DNA from: Eubacteriales bacterium
GTDB taxonomy: Bacteria > Bacillota > Clostridia > Oscillospirales > Oscillospiraceae
Assembly (NCBI GenBank): GCA_030536255.1
Contig: JAUNQI010000017.1
Coordinates: forward strand, 1 to 47,736
DNA: 47,736 nucleotides
Direction of reading: 5' to 3'
Shown: in pieces, positions 7,601 through 20,110 of the stretch
Numbering within the stretch: position 1 is the stretch's first letter
How the letters are laid out: each line of letters begins with the position of its first letter
The notes under the pieces: model-generated
The model's input: only the letters and a program-made list of their open reading frames with translations
What the model was told of the DNA's origin: nothing
Databases searched by the model: none
Made by a program: the position numbers and the translations under genes

Positions 7601-8734
7601 ATGAAGAATCCGTTTACTCCGAATTTCGGCCAGATCCCTGCTCATATGGCAGGCCGTGACAAAATAATCAGTGATCTGCTCCATGCTTATGAGAATGCCC
7701 CGGGAGATCCGTCTCTTACAACGATCCTTGTTGGTGCCAGAGGAACCGGAAAGACAGCGCTTCTCTCTTATATCTCTGAAGTAGTACGGGAGGAGGGCTG
7801 GATATCGGTTAATGTTCCTTGCATCAGCGGAATGATGGAGGATATTTATTTTCAGACAATCAGAAACGCAGCACATATTTTGCCGGAAAACTCCCGTATG
7901 GAGCTCTCTAAGGTTTCATTAAAAGCAACTGCGGGATTTTTCAGCGCCGAGACCGGCTTCAGTGTTTCTGAAGATATGGCACGCGGAAACTGGCGCGCAA
8001 AGATGACAGATATTATAGAATACCTGAACGAAAAGGAAATCGGGCTGCTGATCACAGTGGATGAGGTAAATCCCTCCTTGGAAGAAATGGTGGAATTTGC
8101 CAGTATCTATCAAATGTTTATTCGCGAAGAGAGAAAAGTCGCATTGCTTATGGCAGGGCTTCCGCACAATGTTTCATCGCTTCTGAACGATAATTCTGTA
8201 TCTTTTCTTCGTCGTTCTTGTCAGCAGTCGCTTGGCAGTATCCCGGACCATGATGTTGAATTCGCTTTCAGGGAGACTGCTCTGAACGGAGGAAAGAGGG
8301 TAACTGAAAAGGCTTTGTCGCTTGCTTCGGATGCAATATGTGGTTTTCCGTTTATGCTCCAGCTTGTAGGTTATCGTGCATGGATTGTATCCGGTGAAAA
8401 GAATGAAATCAACTCTGAGGATATATCGGAGGGAATCCGTCTTGCCGGAAAGGATCTTGAGACCCGGGTTTTGAAGTCAACTCTGGACGAAGTCTCACCT
8501 GTCGGTCTTCAATTCCTGCAAGCCATGCTTAAGGATCCTGAGTTTTCGAATATTTCAGATATTGCGAAGCGCCTGAATAAAAGCAGCGGGTATGTCTCCA
8601 CTTATAAAAAGCGGCTGCGGGAGCAGGGGGTTATCAATGAAATTTCCCGCGGCAGGGTTGAGTTTGCTCTTCCTATGATGCGCGGCTACCTTCCGGAATA
8701 TTTCAGTATTTCAGACATCCCCTTTAAAGAATAA
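7601..8734 (+). CDS. AAA (ORC/STAND-like) ATPase with C-terminal winged helix
   Basis: 377 residues. Walker [14 protein letters not shown] (about 42-54) and a Walker B-like [10 protein letters not shown] (about 149-158), then LMAGLP as a sensor-like strand; the C-terminal 90 residues hold a helix-turn-helix ([20 protein letters not shown]). This matches a widespread group of single-gene ATPases (AAA_16/ATP-binding) with no settled function. Codon use is AT-richer than in the genes on either side (fibre locus and uvrA), it has its own promoter, and the leader is odd, all suggesting an acquired gene. AGGAG precedes the start by 6 bases. uvrA follows after 25 bases with no terminator seen, so readthrough is likely. 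Confidence 0.75.
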   Translation: MKNPFTPNFGQIPAHMAGRDKIISDLLHAYENAPGDPSLTTILVGARGTGKTALLSYISEVVREEGWISVNVPCISGMMEDIYFQTIRNAAHILPENSRMELSKVSLKATAGFFSAETGFSVSEDMARGNWRAKMTDIIEYLNEKEIGLLITVDEVNPSLEEMVEFASIYQMFIREERKVALLMAGLPHNVSSLLNDNSVSFLRRSCQQSLGSIPDHDVEFAFRETALNGGKRVTEKALSLASDAICGFPFMLQLVGYRAWIVSGEKNEINSEDISEGIRLAGKDLETRVLKSTLDEVSPVGLQFLQAMLKDPEFSNISDIAKRLNKSSGYVSTYKKRLREQGVINEISRGRVEFALPMMRGYLPEYFSISDIPFKE

Positions 8735-8759
8735 TAATAACCAAAGGTGTTTATATAGA

Positions 8760-11595
<2,836 letters not shown>

Positions 11596-11609
<14 letters not shown>

Positions 11610-13857
11610 AGAGCTTGAGCAGCTTTCCGGAACCGTTGCCGCGGTGATTTTTTCCAATATGGAAAACGGCTACGGAGTTGTCCGCCTCAGGGATGAGGAC
11701 ATCTCTCCGGATATGCCGATCGAACCGGACGGGCATATCATCTGCGCCGGCAGGATCCCGGTTGCCGCAGCGGGTCTGGATATCGTCTGCGAGGGGAACT
11801 GGGTGGAGGACAGCCGCTACGGCATGCAGTTCCGCGTTGAAAACAGCTATACGATGGAGCCCATGACGGAGAATGCGATCTTCGAGTATCTTTCCGGCGG
11901 CGTGATCAAGGGGATCGGCCCTGCTACGGCTTCGCTGATTGTGAATGAATTCGGCAGGGAGTCTCTGGAAATCCTGGAAGAGGATCCGGAAAGGCTGGCA
12001 AAGATCAAGGGCATTACAGCCTCCAAGGCCAGAGCGTGGTCGGAGTCCTACAAGCAGATCACGGTCATGCGCAGGCTGATAGAGTTCCTGTCAGACAAAA
12101 GAGTGCGGACGATGGTCGCGATACGCCTTTACCGGTATTACGGCGATTCCGCCATGGAGATCGTCCAGCGGGATCCCTATATCGTTGCGGCTTCTCATGT
12201 CGGAGGAACCTTCGGCGAGGCGGACGGGCTTGCCATCTCTCTGGGCTTTGAGCAGGACAGCCATGAGCGCATCCGCGCGGCCTGCTGTTATGAGCTGACC
12301 TTTAATCTGAATAACGGACACTGCTTTATCCCGTACAAGACCCTTGTTTCCTCCGCTGCCGGGCTGATCGGCGTGGACCCGGAACGTGTTCCGGAGTGTC
12401 TGGATGAGCTTGCCGCGGAAGAGCGGATCATCGTGGATAAAAGCGAAGCGATAGGGGAGGACAACTGGCCCTGTTACCTCCCGGAATTATATGAGGCGGA
12501 AACGTATGTTGCGGACCGCCTTGCGGCGATGAACAAAAAACCGATAAAGCCGGTCTTTGATCCGGAGCCGGCGATCGACATGATCGAGAAAGAAAACCGG
12601 ATCACCTATGCCCCCGAACAGCGGGAAACGCTGAGAAAGTCTCTGAGCAGCCGGATCATGATTATTACAGGCGGTCCCGGAACCGGAAAGACCACCACCG
12701 TAAGAGGGATCATCAGCCTTTACGAGATGGCAGGGATTAAATATCTTCTGGCTGCTCCAACCGGACGGGCCGCGAAGAGAATGACGGAGCTTTCGGGCCG
12801 AGAAGCCGCTACGGTCCATCGTCTTCTCGGCGCCAAGAAGGATGACGAAGGCTTTATGACGGTGTACTCAAAAAATGAGGAGGACCCGCTGAACTGCGAG
12901 GCGATTATCCTGGATGAGACTTCCATGGTGGATGTTCTCCTGATGTCTGCGCTCCTGAAGGCAATGCCGGAAAACGCGAGACTGATCTGCGTGGGAGACA
13001 AGGATCAGCTGCCGCCCGTCGGTCCGGGAAGAGTTTTTACCGCCATGATCAACAGCGGCGTGTTCCCGACGGTCCGGCTCAATGAGGTCTTCCGGCAGTC
13101 CGGCGGAAGCATGATCGTAAAAAACGCGCACTTGATCAATAACGGGATCCTTCCCGATTTCAGCGCCAACAAGGGAGATTTCTTCCGCCTGAAGCGGCTG
13201 GAGGGTGCTTCCTCCATTGAAACCGTTACGGAGCTCTGTGCTTCGCGTCTTCCGGAAAAAATGAAGATCCCGGTGGAGGAGATCCAGGTCCTTACGCCCT
13301 CCAGAAAGGGAGAGCTCGGCTCCGTCAATCTGAACAGAGAGCTGCAGAAGCTTCTGAACCCTCAGACTCCGGAGAAAACGGAGAAGTCGTTCGGGGAAAC
13401 GGTCTTCCGTGAAGGGGACCGGGTAATGCAGGTGCGGAATAACTATGACATCACCTGGCATGACGAGTCTGTCGGGATCGCCGGCGCGGGGATCTATAAC
13501 GGGGATATCGGGTATATCCGGAGCATCGATCCGATGGCGGAGTCCATGCTGATCGACTTTGACGGCAGGATCGCGCTGTATTCCTTCTCCTGGCTTTCGG
13601 AGCTCGAGCACGCCTGGGCGATCACGGTCCATAAGAGCCAGGGCTGTGAGTTCCGCGCCGTGATCCTTGCCCTGAGCACGTTCTCAAAACGTCTCCTGAC
13701 GCGCTCTATCCTGTATACGGCGGTTACCAGAGCCAGGGATATCCTGATCCTGATCGGTTCGGACGAGACCGCCCGGACCATGATCGATAATTCAACCGTT
13801 GTTCCGCGCTACTCCTTCCTCCGTCAAAAGATACTGAAAGGCATGGGATGTATGTAA
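11596..13857 (+). CDS. recD2: RecD2-type SF1 DNA helicase
   Basis: 753 residues from the ATG at 11596 (AAAGGG 9 bases upstream, overlapping the end of uvrA); the frame is open further upstream but only inside uvrA. A 5'-3' helicase of the RecBC-free RecD2 group. Order: N-terminal OB-like domain; helix-hairpin-helix region ([26 protein letters not shown]); Walker [12 protein letters not shown] (about 358); LDETSMVD and [14 protein letters not shown] (about 465); [28 protein letters not shown] (about 678); [15 protein letters not shown]. Complete. Grouping with uvrA suggests a DNA-repair operon. Confidence 0.94.
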
Positions 13858-14507
13858 TGGGTATATTCAGTCCGCTTCTTGACCTTCTGTTTCCGCCGAA
13901 GTGCGTGTTCTGCCATTGCGTCCTCGGGGATGACGAGACGGAGGTCTGCGAAAAATGCGCAGCATCTGTTATGATCTCCACCGGTTCGTATTCTGCCCGG
14001 AATATGGACAGCGCGGTTTCCTTCTGCTATGCGCCTCTTACATATGAGGGAAATGTGAAGGAGTCTCTCCACCGGTTTAAGTTCGGAGGAAACTCTTTTT
14101 ACGCGGATACCTACGCGGACACGATCTGCTCCACGCTGAACTGGGATCAGATCGTCTGCGATGTGATTACATGGGTGCCGCTGTCCCGCGCCCGTCTGAG
14201 AAAAAGAGGCTATGACCAGGCGGGACTGATCGCCCAGAAAATAGCCGAGAATCGGGGAATCCCCTGCGTTCGTACGTTGAAGAAAACGAAAAATGTAAAG
14301 CCGCAGTCCTCCATAAAGGATCCCGATGCGAGAAAGAAGAACATCTCCGGCGTTTACACAGCGGTGAACCCGGAATTTATTAAAGGAAAGAGGATTCTGC
14401 TGGTGGATGACATCGTCACCACCGGAGCTACGGTATCCGAATGCGCGGAAACCCTCTTTGAAGCCGGCGCCGCAAGCGTCGGCGTGGTCGCCGCCGCACA
14501 TGATTAA
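13848..14507 (+). CDS. comF: ComF-family phosphoribosyltransferase-like protein
   Basis: 219 residues. N-terminal zinc ribbon (CVFCHCVLG and CEKCA, about 18-40) followed by a phosphoribosyltransferase domain with VPLSRARLRKRGYDQA and the PRPP loop RILLVDDIVTTGAT (about 182-195). In Bacillus and relatives ComF is needed for uptake of single-stranded DNA in competence; here the family assignment is firm and the role inferred. The start overlaps recD2; an in-frame ATG at 13857 fits too, but AAAGG at 13837-13841 favours 13848. A weak terminator follows. Confidence 0.9.
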   Translation: MYVMGIFSPLLDLLFPPKCVFCHCVLGDDETEVCEKCAASVMISTGSYSARNMDSAVSFCYAPLTYEGNVKESLHRFKFGGNSFYADTYADTICSTLNWDQIVCDVITWVPLSRARLRKRGYDQAGLIAQKIAENRGIPCVRTLKKTKNVKPQSSIKDPDARKKNISGVYTAVNPEFIKGKRILLVDDIVTTGATVSECAETLFEAGAASVGVVAAAHD

Positions 14508-14517
14508 ATGCCATAGT

Positions 14518-14544
14518 CACGCCTCTTGGAGCCAGAGTGTTTTT
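14518..14544 (+). terminator. Weak terminator-like hairpin after comF
   Basis: CTCT (14523-14526) pairs with AGAG (14534-14537), extended by A519-C520-G521 with T538-G539-T540 around one bulge, followed by TTTT. Short, hence low confidence. Confidence 0.4.
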
Positions 14545-14595
14545 CCGGTTTCGGGCAGCATATCTGTTAATATCCTTTCCTTTTCTCTTTTTTCA

Positions 14596-14604
14596 TGTTA
14601 TAAT
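14596..14604 (+). promoter_or_regulatory. Extended -10 promoter for the GNAT-like gene
   Basis: TGTTATAAT is an extended -10 element (TG, one base, TATAAT at 14599-14604). No good -35 is seen (TTTCCT at 17 bases). It lies 20 bases before the chosen ATG, so the leader is very short. Confidence 0.6.
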
Positions 14605-14623
14605 AATTAAAAAAGTGGGTGTG

Positions 14624-15136
14624 ATGGATATGCTCTTTTCTCCTTTCGTCTATAACTCGTCACAAGAGCGCGTTAATGTTGAGATCGTCTCGATGACTGA
14701 GGAAGATGCGCACAAAACAAACGAATTTCCGTTATGGCAGACAAATTGGGAAAGTGAATATATTCTTTCTGAACATTTTGATAAATATGCCGTTAAATAT
14801 GGATCTGAGCTGCTTGCATTGGGTGCCTATGAGATCCTGAAAAATTCTCTTGTCGTGCATATTGTGTATATGGAGTCACAACCGGAAAGCAATCCAACGA
14901 TGACAAACACCAGAAAGTATTCCGGGATAGGTCGTTTGTTGATTGCTTATGGTATTAAGCTGTCTATTGATAATGGGCTGACCGGTGATGTGGTCCTGGA
15001 AGCCAAAACTACGCAGCTTGCAAGACATTACGAAAAAGACTTTGGTGCGATCGCGTTGCCTTCTTTTGGCTCGATACCTCGCTATCTGATTGCGGATGAA
15101 GCCGCAAAAAGAATTTTCTTTACCTATTTGACATAA
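14624..15136 (+). CDS. GNAT-like N-acetyltransferase, accessory
   Basis: 170 residues from ATG 14624; the frame stays open upstream to 14537 but the promoter at 14599-14604 makes those starts unlikely. The centre resembles the acetyl-CoA fold: a GIGRLLIAYGIKLS loop-helix (G-x-G-R-x-L), then GDVVLEAKTTQLARHYEKDFGA, the usual end of a GNAT core. The substrate is unknown. Codon use is clearly AT-richer than comF or mreB. A small gene follows after 12 bases. GNAT toxins of toxin-antitoxin pairs are similar in size, but their antitoxin gene usually comes first; here the partner follows. Confidence 0.6.
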   Translation: MDMLFSPFVYNSSQERVNVEIVSMTEEDAHKTNEFPLWQTNWESEYILSEHFDKYAVKYGSELLALGAYEILKNSLVVHIVYMESQPESNPTMTNTRKYSGIGRLLIAYGIKLSIDNGLTGDVVLEAKTTQLARHYEKDFGAIALPSFGSIPRYLIADEAAKRIFFTYLT

Positions 15137-15148
15137 GGAGGAGATTCC

Positions 15149-15391
15149 ATGAATGAAATAAATTGCCGCCCCGGATCAGATGCCGAATGGTACTGCCGCA
15201 AAGATCCGGAAGAAGAGCGCTTCTATGAAATCTTCTTTGCTATCTGCCGCAAATATTCTGTCAGTTGGGCTAGTGCCTCGGAAATAGAAAAGGTTTTTGT
15301 AGAAGAAGTTACCAGAGTTACTTATGAACGTGATAAGGCATCTCGCCTTGGTCTTCCGTTAGATACGATAAAGGCATCGTTTGCATCATAG
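15149..15391 (+). CDS. Small hypothetical protein paired with the GNAT-like gene
   Basis: 80 residues, preceded by AAGGAGGAG, a strong ribosome site. I do not recognise the family. The sequence is acidic and aromatic (DAEWYCRKDPEEERFYEIFF), then AICRKYSVSW and a helix EIEKVFVEEVTRVTYERDKA; no signal peptide or membrane segment and no clear DNA-binding motif. It shares the low GC of the upstream gene and ends before a terminator-like inverted repeat, so the two form a bicistronic islet between comF and mreB. Confidence 0.6.
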   Translation: MNEINCRPGSDAEWYCRKDPEEERFYEIFFAICRKYSVSWASASEIEKVFVEEVTRVTYERDKASRLGLPLDTIKASFAS

Positions 15392-15443
15392 TTTTGTGTG
15401 TCTGCATAAGGATATATAATAAATCATTATATTACATTTTTAA

Positions 15444-15490
15444 GCAAGTAAATGATTACAAAATGTAACCGTTTACTTGCATATTTTTAT
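15444..15490 (+). terminator. Inverted repeat: terminator and possible operator at mreB
   Basis: GCAAGTAAA (15444-15452) and TTTACTTGC (15472-15480) form a 9-bp stem; inside, TTACA/TGTAA adds 5 bp. ATATTTTTATT follows, so it can terminate the islet. Its right arm overlaps the -35 box of the mreB promoter. Confidence 0.65.
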
Positions 15491-15505
15491 TCTATCATAT
15501 ATAAT
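15477..15505 (+). promoter_or_regulatory. SigA-type promoter for mreB
   Basis: TTGCAT (15477-15482), 17-base spacer, TATAAT (15500-15505). Four bases of the -35 box (TTGC) are also the end of the inverted repeat. Confidence 0.75.
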
Positions 15506-15549
15506 AACTCTAATTGTACTGATTTTATCGCTGAAAAAAGGAGAACGGT

Positions 15550-16581
15550 ATGACAGTATTTGAAAAAGACATAGCGATCGACATGGGTTCGTCTTCAACG
15601 CTGCTTTTTGAGCAGGGAAAGGGAATCGTGGCAAGAGAACCGACGGTTGTCGCAGTGGATAAATATAACGGCAAGATCCTCAAAATCGGCCAGGACGCAC
15701 AGAGAATGCTGGGAAGAACCCCTGCCAATATCGTTGCGATCCATCCGATCGATTCCGGCGTTATTTCCGACTATGAGATCACGGCGCATATGCTGCGTGA
15801 GCTCGTGAATTCGATTACCTCCTTCTCGCTGTTCAAGCCCTGTCTGCTGATCTGCGTTCCGAGCAGCATCAGCGGCGTGGAGGAAAGGGCCATGATCGAC
15901 GCCGCCATTGAGGCCGGTGCGAGAAAGGTCTATCTGCTCGAAACGGCAGTTGCTACGGCGCTCGGCGCCGGCGTGGATATCTCCAAGCCGGACGGGCGAA
16001 TGGTTATAGATATCGGCGGCGGCACCTGCGAGATCGCCGTAATTTCCGTTGGTGGCGTTGTTGAAGTGGAGTCTGTTAAAACGGCCGGCGCCGCTTTTGA
16101 CGAAGCAATCGTGAATTATGTGAGAAAGAAATATAACATGCTGATCGGCCTTTCCACTGCCGAGGAGCTGAAGAGAACGATCGGCGGGGTTATTACCCGC
16201 CCGGATGTCGGCAGCCAGGAGGTCAAGGGCCGTAATCTGACGAACGGTCTTCCCAAGTCCGCCGTGATCAGCTCAGCCGAGCTGATCGAAGCGTTTGTTG
16301 ATCCGATGAACAGGATCCTGGATGCGATCCATCTCGTCCTTGAACGCACGCCTCCCCAACTGGTGGGAGATCTTGACAGAAATGGGATCATCATGTCCGG
16401 CGGCGGAAGCCTGATCTACGGAATTGACAGGCTGATCGAGCGCAGCACCGGGATCCGGACGGTCGTCGTGGACGATGCAATCTCCTGCGCCGCGTACGGA
16501 GCCGGAAAGATGCTCAACCATCTGGAGGACATGCAGGACGGCATGATGAACTTCTACAGAAAGCGCCAGCTGAAGGGCTGA
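15550..16581 (+). CDS. mreB: Rod-shape actin MreB/Mbl
   Basis: 343 residues, normal length. Bacterial actin that guides the elongasome beneath the membrane. Nucleotide-binding blocks: IAIDMGSSSTLLFEQGKGIV (about 8-27, phosphate 1, with MGSSST where DLGTANT is commoner); VCVPSSISGVEERAM; MVIDIGGGTCEIAVIS (phosphate 2, about 154); IIMSGGGSLIYGIDRLI (adenosine motif, about 280). AAAAAGGAG precedes the ATG. mreC and mreD are not next to it, as is often so for Mbl/MreBH paralogues; ispD follows after 13 bases. Confidence 0.92.
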   Translation: MTVFEKDIAIDMGSSSTLLFEQGKGIVAREPTVVAVDKYNGKILKIGQDAQRMLGRTPANIVAIHPIDSGVISDYEITAHMLRELVNSITSFSLFKPCLLICVPSSISGVEERAMIDAAIEAGARKVYLLETAVATALGAGVDISKPDGRMVIDIGGGTCEIAVISVGGVVEVESVKTAGAAFDEAIVNYVRKKYNMLIGLSTAEELKRTIGGVITRPDVGSQEVKGRNLTNGLPKSAVISSAELIEAFVDPMNRILDAIHLVLERTPPQLVGDLDRNGIIMSGGGSLIYGIDRLIERSTGIRTVVVDDAISCAAYGAGKMLNHLEDMQDGMMNFYRKRQLKG

Positions 16582-16594
16582 CAGGAGGGATCCT

Positions 16595-17341
16595 ATGGCT
16601 ATCACGGAGCGGATCCGGAGTATTACGAAAAAAGAAAAACAGCCCCCGATATTTTCCGCGGTGATTCTTGCCGCGGGGAATTCGACGCGAATGGGGCAGG
16701 ATAAAATAGAGCTTTCTCCCGGAGGAATCCCGGTAGTGGTGCGGGCAGTCCGTGTCTTTGAGGAATCCGAGCTTGTCAGCGAGATCATTCTTGTGACCCG
16801 AGGGGACAGGATCCAGGAGCTTGCGGATCAGATAAAAGGTTACGGCTTTCAGAAGGTGAAGGCTGTGATCGCCGGAGGCGCAACCAGAGCGGAGTCTTCT
16901 CTGGCGGGAGTTCTGGCAACAGACAAAAATGCAAAGCTCATCGGAATCCATGACTGCGCAAGACCCTTTGTGTCGCAGAGAGTCATCCGTGATACCGCCT
17001 GCGCGGCGAGGGATTACTATGCGGCGCTTCCCGTTATTCCGGTTACGGATACCATAAAGATCAAGGACGGAGACTTCCTCGGAAATCTGGTCGACAGGGA
17101 AACACTTTGCTCCATCCAGACGCCGCAGATCTTCAAAGCGGACCTCATCAAAGGCGCGCTGACGTATGTTGTAAAAAATAATCTCCCGGTAACGGACGAC
17201 AGCTCGGCGGTCGCCTATTTGGGGATAAAAACAAGAATGGTCGAGGGTGACAGAGAAAATATCAAGCTCACGACCCCGGATGATCTGGTCTTCGCGGAGG
17301 CCATTATCAGGCACAGAGAAGAAATGGAGGCGAAGGAATGA
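16595..17341 (+). CDS. ispD: 2-C-methyl-D-erythritol 4-phosphate cytidylyltransferase
   Basis: 248 residues, AGGAGGG ribosome site. Third step of the non-mevalonate isoprenoid pathway (MEP plus CTP to CDP-ME). The CTP-binding signature [17 protein letters not shown] lies at about 22-38, after a short extra N-terminal stretch; [37 protein letters not shown] and TDDSSAV are the expected family blocks. The C-terminus overlaps ispF by ATGA, giving the common ispD-ispF pair. Confidence 0.95.
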   Translation: MAITERIRSITKKEKQPPIFSAVILAAGNSTRMGQDKIELSPGGIPVVVRAVRVFEESELVSEIILVTRGDRIQELADQIKGYGFQKVKAVIAGGATRAESSLAGVLATDKNAKLIGIHDCARPFVSQRVIRDTACAARDYYAALPVIPVTDTIKIKDGDFLGNLVDRETLCSIQTPQIFKADLIKGALTYVVKNNLPVTDDSSAVAYLGIKTRMVEGDRENIKLTTPDDLVFAEAIIRHREEMEAKE

Positions 17342-17817
17342 GAATCGGCCACGGATATGATGTTCACAGGCTCGTTGAGGGCAGAAAGCTGATCCTCGGC
17401 GGCGTGGACATTCCTTATGAGCTGGGACTTCTTGGGCATTCGGATGCGGATGTCCTCGTTCACGCGCTGATGGATGCGATCCTGGGTGCCGCGGCGCTCG
17501 GGGATATCGGAAAGCTTTTTCCGGATCATGATGACGCCTATCTCGGGGCGGACAGCCTCGATCTTCTCCGGCGTGTCTGCGCTCTTGTTTCCGAAAAGGG
17601 TTATTCGCTGGTGAATGCGGACTGCACGGTGATCGCGCAGCGCCCGAAGCTGGCTCCCTATATTGTTACGATGCGGGAAAATATAGCCGAAGCTGCAGGT
17701 GTTCCGGTGGGGGATATCAGCGTGAAGGCTACTACGGAGGAAAAACTCGGCTTTACGGGGGAAGGTCTCGGGATCGCCGCTCATGCGGTCGTTCTGCTGG
17801 AGCTTTCCGGTGATTAA
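17338..17817 (+). CDS. ispF: 2-C-methyl-D-erythritol 2,4-cyclodiphosphate synthase
   Basis: 159 residues, standard length. Forms MEcPP from CDP-ME 2-phosphate; works as a trimer with a metal at each site. [11 protein letters not shown] gives the metal-binding Asp8 and His10, [17 protein letters not shown] the next block with His43, and [23 protein letters not shown] the C-terminal nucleotide-binding block. Start fused to the ispD stop, so the two products are probably made together; the intermediate enzyme IspE is not in the window. Confidence 0.96.
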   Translation: MRIGHGYDVHRLVEGRKLILGGVDIPYELGLLGHSDADVLVHALMDAILGAAALGDIGKLFPDHDDAYLGADSLDLLRRVCALVSEKGYSLVNADCTVIAQRPKLAPYIVTMRENIAEAAGVPVGDISVKATTEEKLGFTGEGLGIAAHAVVLLELSGD

Positions 17818-17855
17818 GCACTAAAAATTTCGGCAAAGGAGGAACAGAAGGTAAA

Positions 17856-18749
17856 ATGAACGCAGCTCAGACCGCGTTGTCGCGTGCGGCGAACTATATC
17901 GCGACGATCGGCATTGCGGATATTATCGATATCCTTCTCATCGCCTATCTGATTTACAGAATTATCGGACTTGTCAGGCGAACAAATCTTTATAATCTCG
18001 CGAAGGGGCTCGCGATGTTTATCATCGCCCTGTGGGTGTCGAACCTCTTCAAGCTGAATATGACGAACTTCATTCTCCGGAAAGCCGCCGAGCTCGGGCT
18101 GATCGCGCTGGTCATTCTTTTCCAGCCGGAGCTTCGCCGCCTGCTGGAGCGTGTGGGCAGTTCCTTCTTCCATTCTTCCACGAAGACGATCAATACCTCG
18201 GAGCTGATGCTTGCCATTCAGCAGGTATCCGATGCCTGCCGGGATATGTCCGAAAGCAGAACAGGAGCCTTGCTCGTATTTGAGCGCAAGGTCCGCCTCA
18301 ATGACGTGATTGCCACCGGAACGCCCATTGATTCCGCTGTTTCCGGAGAGCTGCTGAAGAACATCTTCTATAATAAGGCCCCTCTTCATGACGGTGCCGT
18401 TATTATCCGGAACGGCCGTGTAGCCGCTGCCGGCTGTGTTCTGCCGCTGACCAACAGCACGAATCTCAGCAAGGAGCTCGGAATGAGGCACAGAGCCGGA
18501 ATCGGAATGTCAGAGCAGTCGGATGCCGTCGTTCTGATCGTTTCCGAAGAGAGCGGAGCCATTTCCTGCTCGATTGACGGAAATCTGAAACGCCATCTCA
18601 GCCGGGATGCGGTTGAAGAGCTGCTCAGAGAAGAGCTTACGGATCCGGATCTGATCTCAAATCCGAAGAACTTCTTCAATAAGCTCACTTATGCCGTTTT
18701 CTCCATTGTAAAGAGTGAGGATAAAAAATCTGATGAAAAAGATAACTGA
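17856..18749 (+). CDS. cdaA: Diadenylate cyclase CdaA
   Basis: 297 residues. Membrane enzyme making c-di-AMP from two ATP. Three membrane helices (about 17-100), then the DAC domain with the catalytic KAPLHDGAVII (Asp179) and the RHRAGIGMSEQSDA block (Arg211-His212-Arg213), and IVSEESGAIS. AAAGGAGGAAC and GAAGG lie before the ATG. The regulator gene cdaR overlaps its end. glmM, the usual third gene of this locus, is absent here; yicC follows instead. Confidence 0.95.
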   Translation: MNAAQTALSRAANYIATIGIADIIDILLIAYLIYRIIGLVRRTNLYNLAKGLAMFIIALWVSNLFKLNMTNFILRKAAELGLIALVILFQPELRRLLERVGSSFFHSSTKTINTSELMLAIQQVSDACRDMSESRTGALLVFERKVRLNDVIATGTPIDSAVSGELLKNIFYNKAPLHDGAVIIRNGRVAAAGCVLPLTNSTNLSKELGMRHRAGIGMSEQSDAVVLIVSEESGAISCSIDGNLKRHLSRDAVEELLREELTDPDLISNPKNFFNKLTYAVFSIVKSEDKKSDEKDN

Positions 18750-20049
18750 CAACAGAGTATTCTGGGCCGTTATGTCCCTGCTGATTTCCATTGTGCTTTG
18801 GGTCTATGTCACGTCGCTGGAATCGGATGAGTTTAAGCAGACGCTGCGCGGCGTCCGGGTCGAGCTCGTGGGAGAGAGCGTTCTGCGTGACAGCAGGAGT
18901 CTGGTCGTAACGGACCTCTCGTCGAATACCGTAAACGTTGAGATCAGCGGACCGAGAAGAATCGTTGCCTCTCTGAGCGCGGACAAAGTCACTGCACAGA
19001 TCGATGTTAGCAAGCTTTCTCAGTCTGCCTATACCTCTCTTCCTTATACCCTGAATTATCCCAACGGAACGGATACTTCCAATATTGTCGTGACCAGAAA
19101 GGTTCCGGATACGGTAAGCTTTACTGTGTCCAGAATGAACTCCAAATCAATCCCCGTCCGAGGAAGCTTTAACGGAATCGTTGCAGACGGATATACCGCC
19201 GAACCGGCAGTGTTTGAGCCGAGCGAGATCACGGTCAGTGGTCCGGATGCCTATCTTAGAAGCATTTCCTATGCCTGGGTCTCTTTCGGTTCGGCACAGA
19301 TCGACACGACCTATTCTCTTGAGACCGGCTTTACGCTGATGACGGATACCGATGCTCCTGCAGCAACGGACGGTATCACCTGCAGCGCGGATGTTGTTAA
19401 GGCAACGCTGCCGATCCTGCAGAAGAAAACGCTTCCGCTTACCGTCAATCTGATCTACGGCGCCGGTGCAAATGAGAGCAATACCAAGGTCGTGATCGAA
19501 CCGAGCGAGATTACGCTTGCCGGAGATTCTTCCATTCTTGCCTCGATGAACAATATTCCGATCGCTACCGTGGATCTGACGGATTTCGCTTCGACCTTTA
19601 CCTCAAAATACCCCGTCAGCTTTGATAATTCCCTCGTGAATATCAGCGGGATCACCGAGGCGGAAGTGAAAATAGAGATCGTAGGTCTGGAGACAAAGAA
19701 CTTTACCGTTCGCAATCTGCAGTGCAGAGGTCTGACGGACGGCTTTGTTGCGGACGTGGTTTCCCAGGCAATTACGGCAAGACTCAGAGGACCCGCGGAA
19801 GAGCTCGATACCCTCAATGCCGATAATATTCTGGCCTATGCGGATCTTACCGATTATGAGATCACAACAGGCTCCCATCTGATTCCCGTCACCGTTCAGG
19901 TGGACGGATCAACGAACTGCGGAGCGATTGGAAATACCTATTCCGTCTCTGTAGAGATCCGCAAGTCCGGGCTCCTGAGCTCAGATCTTTCGGTGACAAG
20001 AGATGTCCCGGCAGAGCCGCTGTGGGAAGCTGAGGAAGAAACGGACTGA
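18733..20049 (+). CDS. cdaR: CdaR, YbbR-domain regulator of CdaA
   Basis: 438 residues from ATG 18733, inside the end of cdaA; an upstream in-frame GTG at 18715 is less likely because the ATG product starts with a normal Lys-rich tail before the membrane helix (FWAVMSLLISIVLWVYVTS). Outside the membrane it carries about four YbbR repeats, seen as recurring blocks such as VNVEISGPRRIVASLS, ITVSGPDAYLRSI, ITLAGDSSILASM and ITARLRGPAEELDTL. CdaR is known to bind CdaA and alter c-di-AMP synthesis. Confidence 0.92.
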   Translation: MKKITDNRVFWAVMSLLISIVLWVYVTSLESDEFKQTLRGVRVELVGESVLRDSRSLVVTDLSSNTVNVEISGPRRIVASLSADKVTAQIDVSKLSQSAYTSLPYTLNYPNGTDTSNIVVTRKVPDTVSFTVSRMNSKSIPVRGSFNGIVADGYTAEPAVFEPSEITVSGPDAYLRSISYAWVSFGSAQIDTTYSLETGFTLMTDTDAPAATDGITCSADVVKATLPILQKKTLPLTVNLIYGAGANESNTKVVIEPSEITLAGDSSILASMNNIPIATVDLTDFASTFTSKYPVSFDNSLVNISGITEAEVKIEIVGLETKNFTVRNLQCRGLTDGFVADVVSQAITARLRGPAEELDTLNADNILAYADLTDYEITTGSHLIPVTVQVDGSTNCGAIGNTYSVSVEIRKSGLLSSDLSVTRDVPAEPLWEAEEETD

Positions 20050-20081
20050 GCCAGAAGCTCCCCTAAATCTAAACTATAACA

Positions 20082-20095
20082 GGGAGTTTTCCCTG
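20082..20095 (+). promoter_or_regulatory. Small hairpin just before the yicC ribosome site
   Basis: AGGGA (20082-20086) pairs with TCCCT (20091-20095) around GTTT, directly ahead of GAAAGGAG. It leaves the ribosome site open; no T-run. Confidence 0.4.
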
Positions 20096-20110
20096 AAAGG
20101 AGATGATCCG

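Noticed and set aside
15411..15420. Second TATAAT (GATATATAAT) upstream of mreB
   Set aside because: No -35 box at a proper distance and it lies before the terminator-like repeat.
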